Origin: Candidatus Desantisiibacteriota bacterium
GTDB taxonomy: Bacteria > UBA9089 > CG2-30-40-21
Length of the DNA: 11,971 bases
Direction of reading: 5' to 3'
Assembly (NCBI GenBank): GCA_016208205.1
Contig: JACQYP010000091.1
Location: 1-11,971, forward strand
Each line of letters opens with the position of its first letter. Positions within the stretch are counted from its first letter, which is position 1. Shown one piece after another: positions 1 to 5,547 of the stretch. A program made the position numbers and the translations under genes. The notes below the pieces were generated by a model that saw only the letters and a program-made list of their open reading frames with translations, had not been told where the DNA came from and did no database searches.

Positions 1-221
1 AACCCACCTGGTATCTTACCGGTGCAATACATCCTTTCCTGGAATTCTACGGTTAGAGGGAAAAAATCAATGTTTTCACGGGCTGTTGTCGAAGCCGTAA
101 CTGTAACCAACACCACGGTATCCCCATATCTAACCCAAACAGCACCGTTTGCCTGTTTTGCCACCCTGCCTGTTTCCAGGGAAAGCAGCCTGCCTCCTAT
201 TTTTGTTTGTACACGAATCAC
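1..221 (-). CDS. pnp: Polyribonucleotide nucleotidyltransferase (PNPase), N-terminal part, cut by window edge
   Basis: PNPase degrades RNA 3'-5' by phosphorolysis and is a core enzyme of mRNA turnover. Only the first 73 codons are present. They give the typical first RNase PH domain opening: [20 protein letters not shown], then [15 protein letters not shown], then [14 protein letters not shown] and GKIPGG at the edge. The start is GTG at 219-221, preceded by AGGAGG (minus strand, 229-234) with a 7-nt spacer. An in-frame ATG at 345-347 would add 42 residues, but it has no ribosome binding site and the extra residues do not resemble PNPase. The gene follows rpsO, the classical rpsO-pnp order. 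The identity is secure; the C-terminal KH and S1 domains lie outside the window. Confidence 0.96.
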   Translation of the reverse strand, partial: MIRVQTKIGGRLLSLETGRVAKQANGAVWVRYGDTVVLVTVTASTTARENIDFFPLTVEFQERMYCTGKIPGG

Positions 222-299
222 TCTTTTTCCTCCTTTATGCTGGGGCCCACGGTGGAATACTGCACGATTCATAGGCAATTCTATCGGCAATAATTCGTC

Positions 300-499
300 C
301 AGACCTCGTGATTCCACATATGAAATGCAGCTAATTTTTGGACACATTCAGCTCAAAAACAAGCTACCTCAAGTAACTAAGTACTTAAGATACAGCATAT
401 CATGGTATATATTGGTAGTCCCAAATGTCACATTATCTTGCAACCACTTGTGTTTCATTGATTCACCCTTTGACATTCGAAGCTAATTCACGAGGTCTG
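300..499. repeat. Widely spaced 12-bp perfect inverted repeat upstream of pnp
   Basis: CAGACCTCGTGA at 300-311 is the exact reverse complement of TCACGAGGTCTG at 488-499, with 176 nt between. Just outside the arms GCAAT (288-292) and ATTGC (505-509) can also pair. The arms could close a large folded domain in the pnp leader, or be the ends of a small decayed insertion. Confidence 0.6.
404..431 (-). promoter_or_regulatory. Possible promoter for pnp
   Basis: On the minus strand GTGACA (426-431) is followed after 16 nt by TATACC (404-409). The -35 matches 5/6 and the -10 matches 4/6 of the sigma-70 consensus. It would give a leader of about 175 nt before the pnp GTG. This is a weak prediction; pnp may also be read through from rpsO. 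Confidence 0.25.
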
Positions 500-657
500 T
501 CGTCATTGCAATCGATGAGCAATGCAATCTACCTTTAGCGACTATAAATCCTGCAGTATTAACCGTGAACCCTTAAAATTTTCAGACAAACCTAATTTAA
601 GCGGAACATCCACTTTTTCTTACTCTTATTCTATCACCACCTCCTCTCAAATATCCT

Positions 658-686
658 TCAGGGGGATAAGACAATTATCCCCCTGA
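658..686 (-). terminator. Strong hairpin after rpsO, without a T-tract
   Basis: This is a perfect 12-bp stem (TCAGGGGGATAA 658-669 paired with 675-686) with a GACAA loop on the plus strand. It lies 34 nt beyond the rpsO stop. In the direction of transcription the stem is followed by AGGATATTTGAGAGG, which is not a U-tract. It therefore looks more like an RNase-processing or 3'-end-stabilising hairpin, as known between rpsO and pnp in other bacteria, than a strong intrinsic terminator. Confidence 0.6.
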
Positions 687-720
687 TAGAATTATATTCA
701 TCAACACCACGAAACAAGAG

Positions 721-990
721 CTACTTTCTCAAGCCCAATCTCTTGATCAGGTTCTTATACCTTTCCACATCTGTTTTCATCAAGTAACCCAGCAAGCTTC
801 GTCTGGTTCCAACGAGCTTCAATAATCCTCTTCTTGAATGATGATCCTTTTTATGGGTCTTGAAATGCTCTGTCAGATAATTAATCCTGGCAGTTAAAAG
901 AGCGATTTGAACCTCAGGAGATCCAGTATCCTTTTCGTGAAGCATATACTCTTTAATCAGTAATTGTTTGTCTGCAGCAACTAAAGCCAT
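721..990 (-). CDS. rpsO: 30S ribosomal protein S15
   Basis: S15 binds the 16S rRNA central domain early in 30S assembly. From the ATG at 988-990 the product is 89 aa, the usual S15 length. It has the family motifs [16 protein letters not shown] (residues 21-36), [12 protein letters not shown] (46-57, the rRNA-binding segment) and [14 protein letters not shown] three codons upstream lies inside the Shine-Dalgarno sequence AAGGAGGTG (997-1005) and is rejected as the start. It lies between ribF and pnp, the conserved order. The structured leader upstream suggests autoregulation (see the leader entry). Confidence 0.97.
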   Translation of the reverse strand: MALVAADKQLLIKEYMLHEKDTGSPEVQIALLTARINYLTEHFKTHKKDHHSRRGLLKLVGTRRSLLGYLMKTDVERYKNLIKRLGLRK

Positions 991-996
991 CTTATT

Positions 997-1096
997 CACC
1001 TCCTTTTTATTTTATATTTGCAGTGTTGTCAGGGGTACTATCCCTGCCAGAGGTGCTACCTCCTTGTCTCTGCTATTTATTAAAACGCATACCTCT
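997..1096 (-). promoter_or_regulatory. Structured rpsO leader, candidate S15 autoregulatory element
   Basis: On the minus strand the leader contains, 5' to 3': AGAGGT (1096-1091), GGAGGT (1063-1058), ACCTCT (1054-1049), a second small hairpin CAGGG/CCCTG (1046-1030), and the Shine-Dalgarno GGAGGTG (1003-997). ACCTCT can pair with the adjacent GGAGGT (5-bp stem, AGC loop) or with the distal AGAGGT. Its extended form CACCTC can instead pair with GAGGTG of the ribosome binding site. Such mutually exclusive pairings are typical of translational switches, and S15 autoregulation through leader RNA is known in several bacteria. The pairing is visible in the sequence; the function is inferred. Confidence 0.4.
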
Positions 1097-1156
1097 GTAT
1101 TATTAGTAAGAGGGATGCTATTGTTTTTTAAGAAGTTACCACGAAGAAAAAGGTAG

Positions 1157-1240
1157 TCGGTTATCAGTAATCAGGTGATCGGTAATAACTGAGTTATTGA
1201 GTACTTCTCACCGATGACCGATCACCGATAACCGATTACC
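1157..1240. repeat. Palindromic array of CCGATNA heptamers after ribF
   Basis: The right arm (1211-1240) holds four consecutive heptamers CCGATNA, with N being G, C, A and T in turn. It ends within the last codons and stop of ribF. The left arm (1157-1183) holds related reverse-complement units. Perfectly paired blocks are GGTGATCGGT 1174-1183 with 1217-1226 and CGGTTATC 1158-1165 with 1227-1234. A small inner palindrome AATAAC/GTTATT lies at 1184-1198. As RNA it forms a long interrupted hairpin between ribF and rpsO. Confidence 0.8.
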
Positions 1241-2162
1241 TGTCATCTAACATCTTCCGACTAATCCCCTCATCCTTCCTCAATTGCTCAAGCAACTCTT
1301 CCATACCATCAAACACCCTTTCATCCCTGATTCTATCGATAAAGGTTACCATGAGTTCTCTTCCATACAAATCCCCTTGAAAATCCAGCAGATGCACCTC
1401 AAACCTTAACTCTTCTCCCCTGAATGTCGGGCAATAGCCTATGTTTGCCATACCATTATATCGGATATTATCTATCCATACTCTGGCAGCATAAACCCCG
1501 ACACATGGCAGGAGGATGTCATCCTTACATAAACAATTTGCTGTGGGATAACCCAGAATCCTGCCCCTTTTATCTCCATGGACAACAGAGACCTTAATCG
1601 TATGTTTGCGTCCAAGCATATCATTTGCCTGAGCTATCTTGCCCTGGGCAATACAGCAGCGAATCTTTGTACTGCTTACAATCTCATTATTTATCTTAAC
1701 CGGCGGTACGACCTCTGTTTCAAAGCCGTATACATGCCCCAACTCTCTCAATAGTTCAATCCCGCCTGTCCTATCCTTGCCAAAGCCATAATCATAACCC
1801 ACACATATCTTACTTGTTCGCAATCTATCAACCAATATATCCCGAACAAATTCCTCAGCACTGATATCAGCTATCTGTGTAGTGAAATCACTGATTATCA
1901 TCAGGGAAACACCCATTTCCTCAATTAATCTAATCCTCTCACCCAGTGGCAACAAAAATGGCGGTGATTTGCTCAAAATCACCTCTTCCGGATGCGGGTC
2001 AAAGGTCATAACCACGCTTTCAGCACCACTCATCGATGCACTTTCAACAACCTCAGCAATAATCTTCTGATGCCCAAGATGCACCCCATCAAAGATGCCG
2101 ACAGTCACTACACTGGATTGGCATTTTAATGTATTTGAAGAGATTTCATGGATTACATTCAT
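1236..2162 (-). CDS. ribF: Bifunctional riboflavin kinase / FMN adenylyltransferase
   Basis: RibF phosphorylates riboflavin to FMN and adenylates FMN to FAD in the cytoplasm. The 308-aa product is full length. The N-terminal nucleotidyltransferase domain has VGIFDGVHLGHQ (residues 21-32, the HxGH-type ATP site), TFDPHP (53-58) and SSTKIR (163-168). The C-terminal kinase domain (about 185-308) has GDKRGRILGYPTAN (196-209) and FEVHLLDF with the likely catalytic Glu255. The ATG at 2160-2162 is chosen because GAGG (2170-2173) lies 7 nt upstream; a TTG two codons earlier has poorer spacing. The stop runs directly into the heptamer array. Confidence 0.95.
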   Translation of the reverse strand: MNVIHEISSNTLKCQSSVVTVGIFDGVHLGHQKIIAEVVESASMSGAESVVMTFDPHPEEVILSKSPPFLLPLGERIRLIEEMGVSLMIISDFTTQIADISAEEFVRDILVDRLRTSKICVGYDYGFGKDRTGGIELLRELGHVYGFETEVVPPVKINNEIVSSTKIRCCIAQGKIAQANDMLGRKHTIKVSVVHGDKRGRILGYPTANCLCKDDILLPCVGVYAARVWIDNIRYNGMANIGYCPTFRGEELRFEVHLLDFQGDLYGRELMVTFIDRIRDERVFDGMEELLEQLRKDEGISRKMLDDR

Positions 2163-2212
2163 AAACAAACCTCGAAAATAAGCGAAAAATTAGAGTAACC
2201 ACTTGTGGCTAT

Positions 2213-2255
2213 AAATATTTTTATCACGAAATCACGAAAGGATGAAAGCACGAAA
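2213..2255. repeat. 25-nt direct repeat plus CACGAAA octamer array (copy 1)
   Basis: Positions 2213-2237 are identical over 25 nt to 3582-3606 (AAATATTTTTATC followed by ACGAAATCACGA). Four octamers follow in phase: TCACGAAA twice (2224-2239), GGATGAAA and GCACGAAA (to 2255). It lies upstream of ribF on the minus strand. The second copy lies just upstream of truB, so both genes that flank the toxin-antitoxin pair carry the same sequence before their start. Confidence 0.85.
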
Positions 2256-2367
2256 CATCAAGCAAGTAAACTGTGAATAAACCACCAGACTCTAATAACA
2301 ATATAACTTACGAAAAACCACCACAAGTTTTGGATCAAGTGCAGCTACTGGTTAGGGACAACATATG

Positions 2368-2661
2368 TTATAATACTTTCTCAAGAAGTTGTGCACCATG
2401 GCAAATTGCAGCTATCTCGATAATACCATCTTTCAATCGATACACAATACGATAATTGCCATAAATTCGTTCTCGCAAATTTGGATTATTGTACTCAGGA
2501 ACTATCCGACCTATCCTGGGAAATAACGCTATATCTTCGATTGTCAACAGCACTTTCTTTGCAAATATGCTTGCATAAATTTCGGAATCCTGTGAAATAT
2601 ATTCACAGATTTGTTCAAGATGTAATGCTGCTTTTGGTGACCACCTTATCGGAAAATCCAT
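2368..2661 (-). CDS. RelE/ParE-family toxin
   Basis: The 97-aa product has the compact ParE/RelE layout. An N-terminal strand IRWSPKAALHLEQICEYI is followed by a two-helix region (residues 9-45), then the conserved FPRIGRIVPEY (52-62) and the C-terminal strand block LRERIYGNYRIVYRLKDG (67-84). ParE-type toxins poison DNA gyrase and RelE-type toxins cut ribosome-bound mRNA; sequence alone does not decide which this is. The start overlaps the antitoxin gene by 16 nt. AAGGAG lies 11 nt upstream of the ATG inside that gene, so translational coupling is likely. The pair sits inside the truB-ribF block, which normally has no such genes. Confidence 0.85.
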   Translation of the reverse strand: MDFPIRWSPKAALHLEQICEYISQDSEIYASIFAKKVLLTIEDIALFPRIGRIVPEYNNPNLRERIYGNYRIVYRLKDGIIEIAAICHGAQLLEKVL

Positions 2662-2834
2662 TTCGACATTCGCTCCTTGACTTGTTGATGTGGAATGCTC
2701 TTGCCCTCATCCAGTTCTTTAATGCCCAAATCGACTTGGAGCTTGAAGTAAAGTTCAGAAAAATTATCATCAACGGTTACCTTATCCGGTAGCTGTTGAA
2801 TCATTTGGAGCACCTTTTCTTTTGTGGCTGGCAT
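2646..2834 (-). CDS. Small antitoxin partner of the ParE-like toxin
   Basis: The 62-aa acidic protein precedes the toxin gene and overlaps its start, the usual antitoxin-first arrangement. It opens with a short helix (KEKVLQMIQQLPDKV, residues 5-19) and ends with ELYFKLQVDLGIKELDEGK (27-45) and IPHQQVKERMSKWIFR. I recognise this as a type often found next to ParE toxins, with no classical ribbon-helix-helix N-terminus visible. The start is well supported: AGGAGG lies 7 nt before the ATG. It probably neutralises the toxin through its C-terminal half and may autorepress the pair. Confidence 0.75.
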   Translation of the reverse strand: MPATKEKVLQMIQQLPDKVTVDDNFSELYFKLQVDLGIKELDEGKSIPHQQVKERMSKWIFR

Positions 2835-2880
2835 ATTACTACCTCCTATTTGAATTATGAGCTCTAATAATTCAATACAA

Positions 2881-3570
2881 CTAAAATCTAATCCATGTCT
2901 CTAACATTACCTTATCAATAGCCATTCCCTTGCCTAATTCCTCCAGCGTTACAGCCATATCTATGGAAAACTCTCCCACTCTCATCCTTCTAAGTGAGCA
3001 CATATGAGCACCAACCCCAAGAACATCTCCAATATCAGCACACAATGTCCGCACATAGGTGCCAGACGAACATATAACCTTGATGATTGCCTCTTGTTTC
3101 CCATGATCAAATGACAAAAGACTCAATTCAAACACATCCACTTCTCGCGGCTGCCGTTCTATTACCTGTCCAGCCCTGGCAAGCTTATAAAGCGGCTTGC
3201 CCTTATGCTTGATAGCTGAGACCATGGGAGGAATCTGGGTTATTCTGCCTCGAAATCTCTCCATTGCTATCCTTATCGCTGCCTCTTCAACCTCAACTTT
3301 TGTATTTTCCGTAAGCCTTTCTCCCCAGGCATCCTGAGTAGTAGTAGTAATGCCCAGCTTTATCCCGGCGATATATTCCTTTTGTGTCTTTTTCATATCT
3401 TCAAAGAGCTGTGTTGCCTTTCCAAGAAGTATAATTAATACCCCTGTTGCCTCAGGATCCAATGTTCCGGCATGTCCAACCCTGCGTTGTCCGGCAATTA
3501 CTCGAATACGATCCACTACATCGTGTGATGTCATGCCTGCCGGTTTATCAATAACCAATATACCATCCAT
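2881..3570 (-). CDS. truB: tRNA pseudouridine-55 synthase, short form
   Basis: TruB converts U55 in the T-arm of tRNA to pseudouridine. The 229-aa product has GILVIDKPAGMTSHDVV (residues 3-19), the catalytic loop GHAGTLDPEATGVL with Asp38, QIPPMVSAIKHKGKPLYKLA (112-131) and SSGTYVRTL (168-176). It ends soon after RRMRVGEFSI, so the C-terminal PUA-like domain of the roughly 300-aa enzymes is missing. Shorter TruB proteins exist in other bacteria, so this need not be a truncation. The ATG at 3568-3570 has only a weak GGCGG upstream. It is the first gene behind the promoter at 3694-3722. Confidence 0.95.
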   Translation of the reverse strand: MDGILVIDKPAGMTSHDVVDRIRVIAGQRRVGHAGTLDPEATGVLIILLGKATQLFEDMKKTQKEYIAGIKLGITTTTQDAWGERLTENTKVEVEEAAIRIAMERFRGRITQIPPMVSAIKHKGKPLYKLARAGQVIERQPREVDVFELSLLSFDHGKQEAIIKVICSSGTYVRTLCADIGDVLGVGAHMCSLRRMRVGEFSIDMAVTLEELGKGMAIDKVMLETWIRF

Positions 3571-3581
3571 GTTTGTCCGCC

Positions 3582-3606
3582 AAATATTTTTATCACGAAA
3601 TCACGA
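3582..3606. repeat. 25-nt direct repeat (copy 2), truB leader
   Basis: Identical over 25 nt to 2213-2237. After it the two copies diverge: copy 1 continues as octamers and copy 2 runs into the GGTTCAC heptamer hairpin. It lies in the truB 5' untranslated region, immediately before the weak truB ribosome binding site. Confidence 0.85.
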
Positions 3607-3615
3607 CAGGTGTCT

Positions 3616-3690
3616 GGTTCACGATTCACGGTTGATGGTTTGTTCTCTTAACCTCTGAACCAACTGTGAGCCGTGAACCTGAGTAGTTAC
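3616..3690. repeat. GGTTCAC heptamer hairpin in the truB leader
   Basis: The left arm is four heptamers in phase (GGTTCAC, GATTCAC, GGTTGAT, GGTTTGT; 3616-3643). The right arm 3655-3682 is the approximate reverse complement in the same 7-nt phase, with a perfect outer stem GGTTCACG 3616-3623 / CGTGAACC 3672-3679. The element ends with CCTGAGTAGTTAC (3678-3690), a 13-mer that recurs elsewhere in the window. It begins almost at the predicted truB transcription start and would form a hairpin at the 5' end of the mRNA. Confidence 0.8.
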
Positions 3691-3693
3691 CAT

Positions 3694-3722
3694 ACTATAT
3701 CATACCTTTATCTAAAATGCAA
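3694..3722 (-). promoter_or_regulatory. Sigma-70-type promoter of the truB block
   Basis: On the minus strand TTGCAT (3717-3722) and TATAGT (3694-3699) are separated by exactly 17 nt. Each hexamer matches 5/6 of the consensus. The predicted transcription start is near 3687, giving a leader of about 115 nt before truB. Confidence 0.75.
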
Positions 3723-3774
3723 TGTTTTTTCACTTAAAAATTGCAAAGATTCAAAAATAAGTAGAGATACAAAG

Positions 3775-3990
3775 GCAGGAGTCAGTAATTTTGCATGATA
3801 ACTACTCAGAGGTAGTCAGAATACAGAATTCAGGAGTCAGAATAAAAGAGCCTGGCAAGTCAAATGTTCAAGTATCAAACCGTGGAGCTGTCTCTTGCTG
3901 ATTACTCCATATTTATTCTGCAGTTCTGACTCCCGACTACTTATATACCTGAGTAGTTACTCCGCATGATACAAAATTGCCTGCTCCTGC
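3775..3990. repeat. 216-bp imperfect palindromic element in the divergent control region
   Basis: The left arm (3775-3845) and right arm (3912-3990) are reverse complements with gaps. Matching blocks, outside in, are GCAGGAG, AATTTTG, CATG, TAACTACTCAG, GTAGTC and CAGAATAAA. The arms contain in-phase heptamers of the TCAGAAT type (about 3815-3842). Each arm also carries one copy of the recurring GTAACTACTCAGG motif (3799-3809 and, inverted, 3948-3960). The 66-nt centre has no reading frame of note. It resembles a non-coding, MITE-like element or a nested build-up of smaller hairpins. It lies exactly between the two divergent promoters. Confidence 0.75.
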
Positions 3991-4000
3991 AATAAACCCC

Positions 4001-4029
4001 TTGACATCTCTAAAAAGATGATGTATACT
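4001..4029 (+). promoter_or_regulatory. Near-consensus sigma-70 promoter of the polysaccharide/GGDEF operon
   Basis: TTGACA (4001-4006, perfect) and TATACT (4024-4029, 5/6) are separated by 17 nt. The predicted transcription start is near 4036, with a leader of about 135 nt. That leader consists almost entirely of the heptamer hairpin at 4051-4139. Confidence 0.8.
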
Positions 4030-4050
4030 GGTGAAAAATCAGTAATTATA

Positions 4051-4139
4051 TACAGAATACAGAAGTCAGAATTGCCTTTACTGCTTTTATTCTGACTTCT
4101 GTATTCTGTATTCTGACTCCTGACTCCTGACCCCTGACG
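4051..4139. repeat. Perfect 22-bp hairpin and seven tandem heptamers in the 5' leader
   Basis: 4051-4072 and 4089-4110 are perfect reverse complements (22 bp) around a 16-nt loop. From 4089 to 4137 there are seven heptamers in phase with consensus MYYCTGW, changing from ATTCTGT-like to CTCCTGA-like units. The left arm has three matching units (ACAGAAT, ACAGAAG, TCAGAAT). The array ends 20 nt before the ribosome binding site of the downstream gene, so the mRNA leader would start with a very stable stem-loop. Confidence 0.9.
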
Positions 4140-4170
4140 CTTACGCCTTCATGACTTGAGGAGAAATTTC

Positions 4171-5490
4171 ATGTGGATTATTCTTTCCGTAATCATCGAT
4201 GCCTTGTTAATTAATGTCGGGATAATCAGCTCCTTTTTAATCAGGTTTGGCGGTATTCTTCCATCAGCAAACTTCGAAGCCTACCGGACCATGTGGATGG
4301 CAATCACAGCCATCATGCTTCTTGCCCTTTATGGTAGCGGGGCATACCTCTGGAAAAAGGATGGAGAAGACATCCATGTGACAATACTTAAGGCGATTAC
4401 CTCCGGTATTCTTGTGGTTGTTGTCGTTACCTATGTTAATCGAACCATTGCTACGGCATTTCCTACCTCTGTCTTTATCATTTCATGGTTTCTTAATATC
4501 CTTTTTTTAAGTGGCTGGAGGGTTCTTATTCGAGAATTAACTATGCCGGTCAAACGGATTTTGATTGTTGGTAATGAGGACGAGGGCATAGCTGTTGCCG
4601 AAGAGATACAAAAAACACCAAAATCAGGATATGAATTGATTGGGTTTGTTGGGGAAACACGCGGTGAGAATGTTTTGGGACAATATTCAGATTTGCTTCA
4701 AACAATAAAAGAATACCAGATAGATGAGGTAATTATTACTATTCCTCCAATCAATAACCAGAAATTGTGGGATATGGTCTTAAGTTGTGAGGATGAACAA
4801 GTCAGATTTAAGACTGTGCCTGATATATATGAGTCTGTTATTGGCAAATTAGAAACCATACAGATAGAAACTATCCCCTTGATTGATGTAAACATTCAGC
4901 CCATTTCAGGATGGAACAGGAGTCTTAAGAGGGTTATTGATATATCAGCATCCCTTTTAACACTCCTCGTCCTCTTTCCCTTTCTAATGATTATCGCCAT
5001 TCTTATCAAGATTGACTCATCCGGAGCAATTATTTTCAGTCAGGAAAGGGTCGGTAAGGATAAGCATCTATTCAAGATATACAAGTTTCGGACAATGAGA
5101 ACAGATGCAGAAGCGAGTACTGGTCCAGTACTTGCCCAGAAAGACGATGAAAGAATTACAAAATTGGGCAAGTTTCTAAGACATACTCGCATAGATGAGA
5201 TCCCTCAATGCATCAATGTACTTTTGGGACAGATGAGCTTAGTTGGTCCAAGACCGGAAAGGCTGTTCTTTGTTGAACAATTCAAGGCAGCAATACCTGG
5301 ATATGCCAAAAGATTCAAGGTTAGACCAGGTATTACCGGACTGGCACAGGTAAATGCCGGCTATGACATCTCCCCAAAGAGCAAGTTGAAATATGATCTT
5401 TTGTATATAAAAAATTATTCCCTTATCCTGGATTTCAAGCTGATGTTAAAAACCTTGCTGGTAATCTTTGGTCGAAAAGGAGCACAATAG
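4171..5490 (+). CDS. Undecaprenyl-phosphate sugar-1-phosphate transferase (exopolysaccharide initiation)
   Basis: This membrane enzyme loads the first sugar-phosphate of an exopolysaccharide repeat unit onto undecaprenyl phosphate. From the ATG at 4171 it has 439 aa: four N-terminal membrane segments (about residues 1-24, 40-58, 71-90, 98-118), then a Rossmann-like domain starting VKRILIVGNEDEG (127-139). A further hydrophobic segment follows (about 257-280), then the C-terminal transferase domain with QERVGK, YKFRTM (304-309), RIDEIPQ (340-346), SLVGPRPE (356-363) and RPGITGLAQV (385-394). AGGAG lies 7 nt before this ATG, so the in-frame TTG at 4156 is rejected. The family resembles WcaJ/RfbP; the sugar specificity is unknown. 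The GGDEF gene follows after 57 nt. Confidence 0.92.
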   Translation: MWIILSVIIDALLINVGIISSFLIRFGGILPSANFEAYRTMWMAITAIMLLALYGSGAYLWKKDGEDIHVTILKAITSGILVVVVVTYVNRTIATAFPTSVFIISWFLNILFLSGWRVLIRELTMPVKRILIVGNEDEGIAVAEEIQKTPKSGYELIGFVGETRGENVLGQYSDLLQTIKEYQIDEVIITIPPINNQKLWDMVLSCEDEQVRFKTVPDIYESVIGKLETIQIETIPLIDVNIQPISGWNRSLKRVIDISASLLTLLVLFPFLMIIAILIKIDSSGAIIFSQERVGKDKHLFKIYKFRTMRTDAEASTGPVLAQKDDERITKLGKFLRHTRIDEIPQCINVLLGQMSLVGPRPERLFFVEQFKAAIPGYAKRFKVRPGITGLAQVNAGYDISPKSKLKYDLLYIKNYSLILDFKLMLKTLLVIFGRKGAQ

Positions 5491-5547
5491 ACACAAAATA
5501 CCTGAACGCTTACATAATTCTACATTCCACATTTTAAGGAGATACAT

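Larger units (their letters stand above)
222..657. other. Long rpsO-pnp intergenic region without a convincing gene
   Basis: The gap between the rpsO stop and the pnp start is about 500 nt. I see no supported gene in it. It holds an inverted repeat (300-311 / 488-499), a small stem CATTGC 504-509 / GCAATG 519-524, a single GGTTCAC-family unit near 565-575, and short open stretches on the minus strand. One of these is about 35 codons, starting near 475, with no ribosome binding site. It may be a long untranslated pnp leader or contain a decayed gene; I cannot decide which. Confidence 0.5.

Noticed and set aside
222..347. In-frame N-terminal extension of PNPase from an ATG at 345-347
   Set aside because: It has no ribosome binding site, its residues do not resemble PNPase, and a strong AGGAGG lies 7 nt before the GTG at 221.
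22..486. 154-codon open frame on the plus strand
   Set aside because: It overlaps the pnp start antisense, has no ribosome binding site and shows no recognisable domain.
3775..4139. CRISPR array
   Set aside because: The repeats are contiguous 7-nt units without regular spacers, and no cas gene is present.
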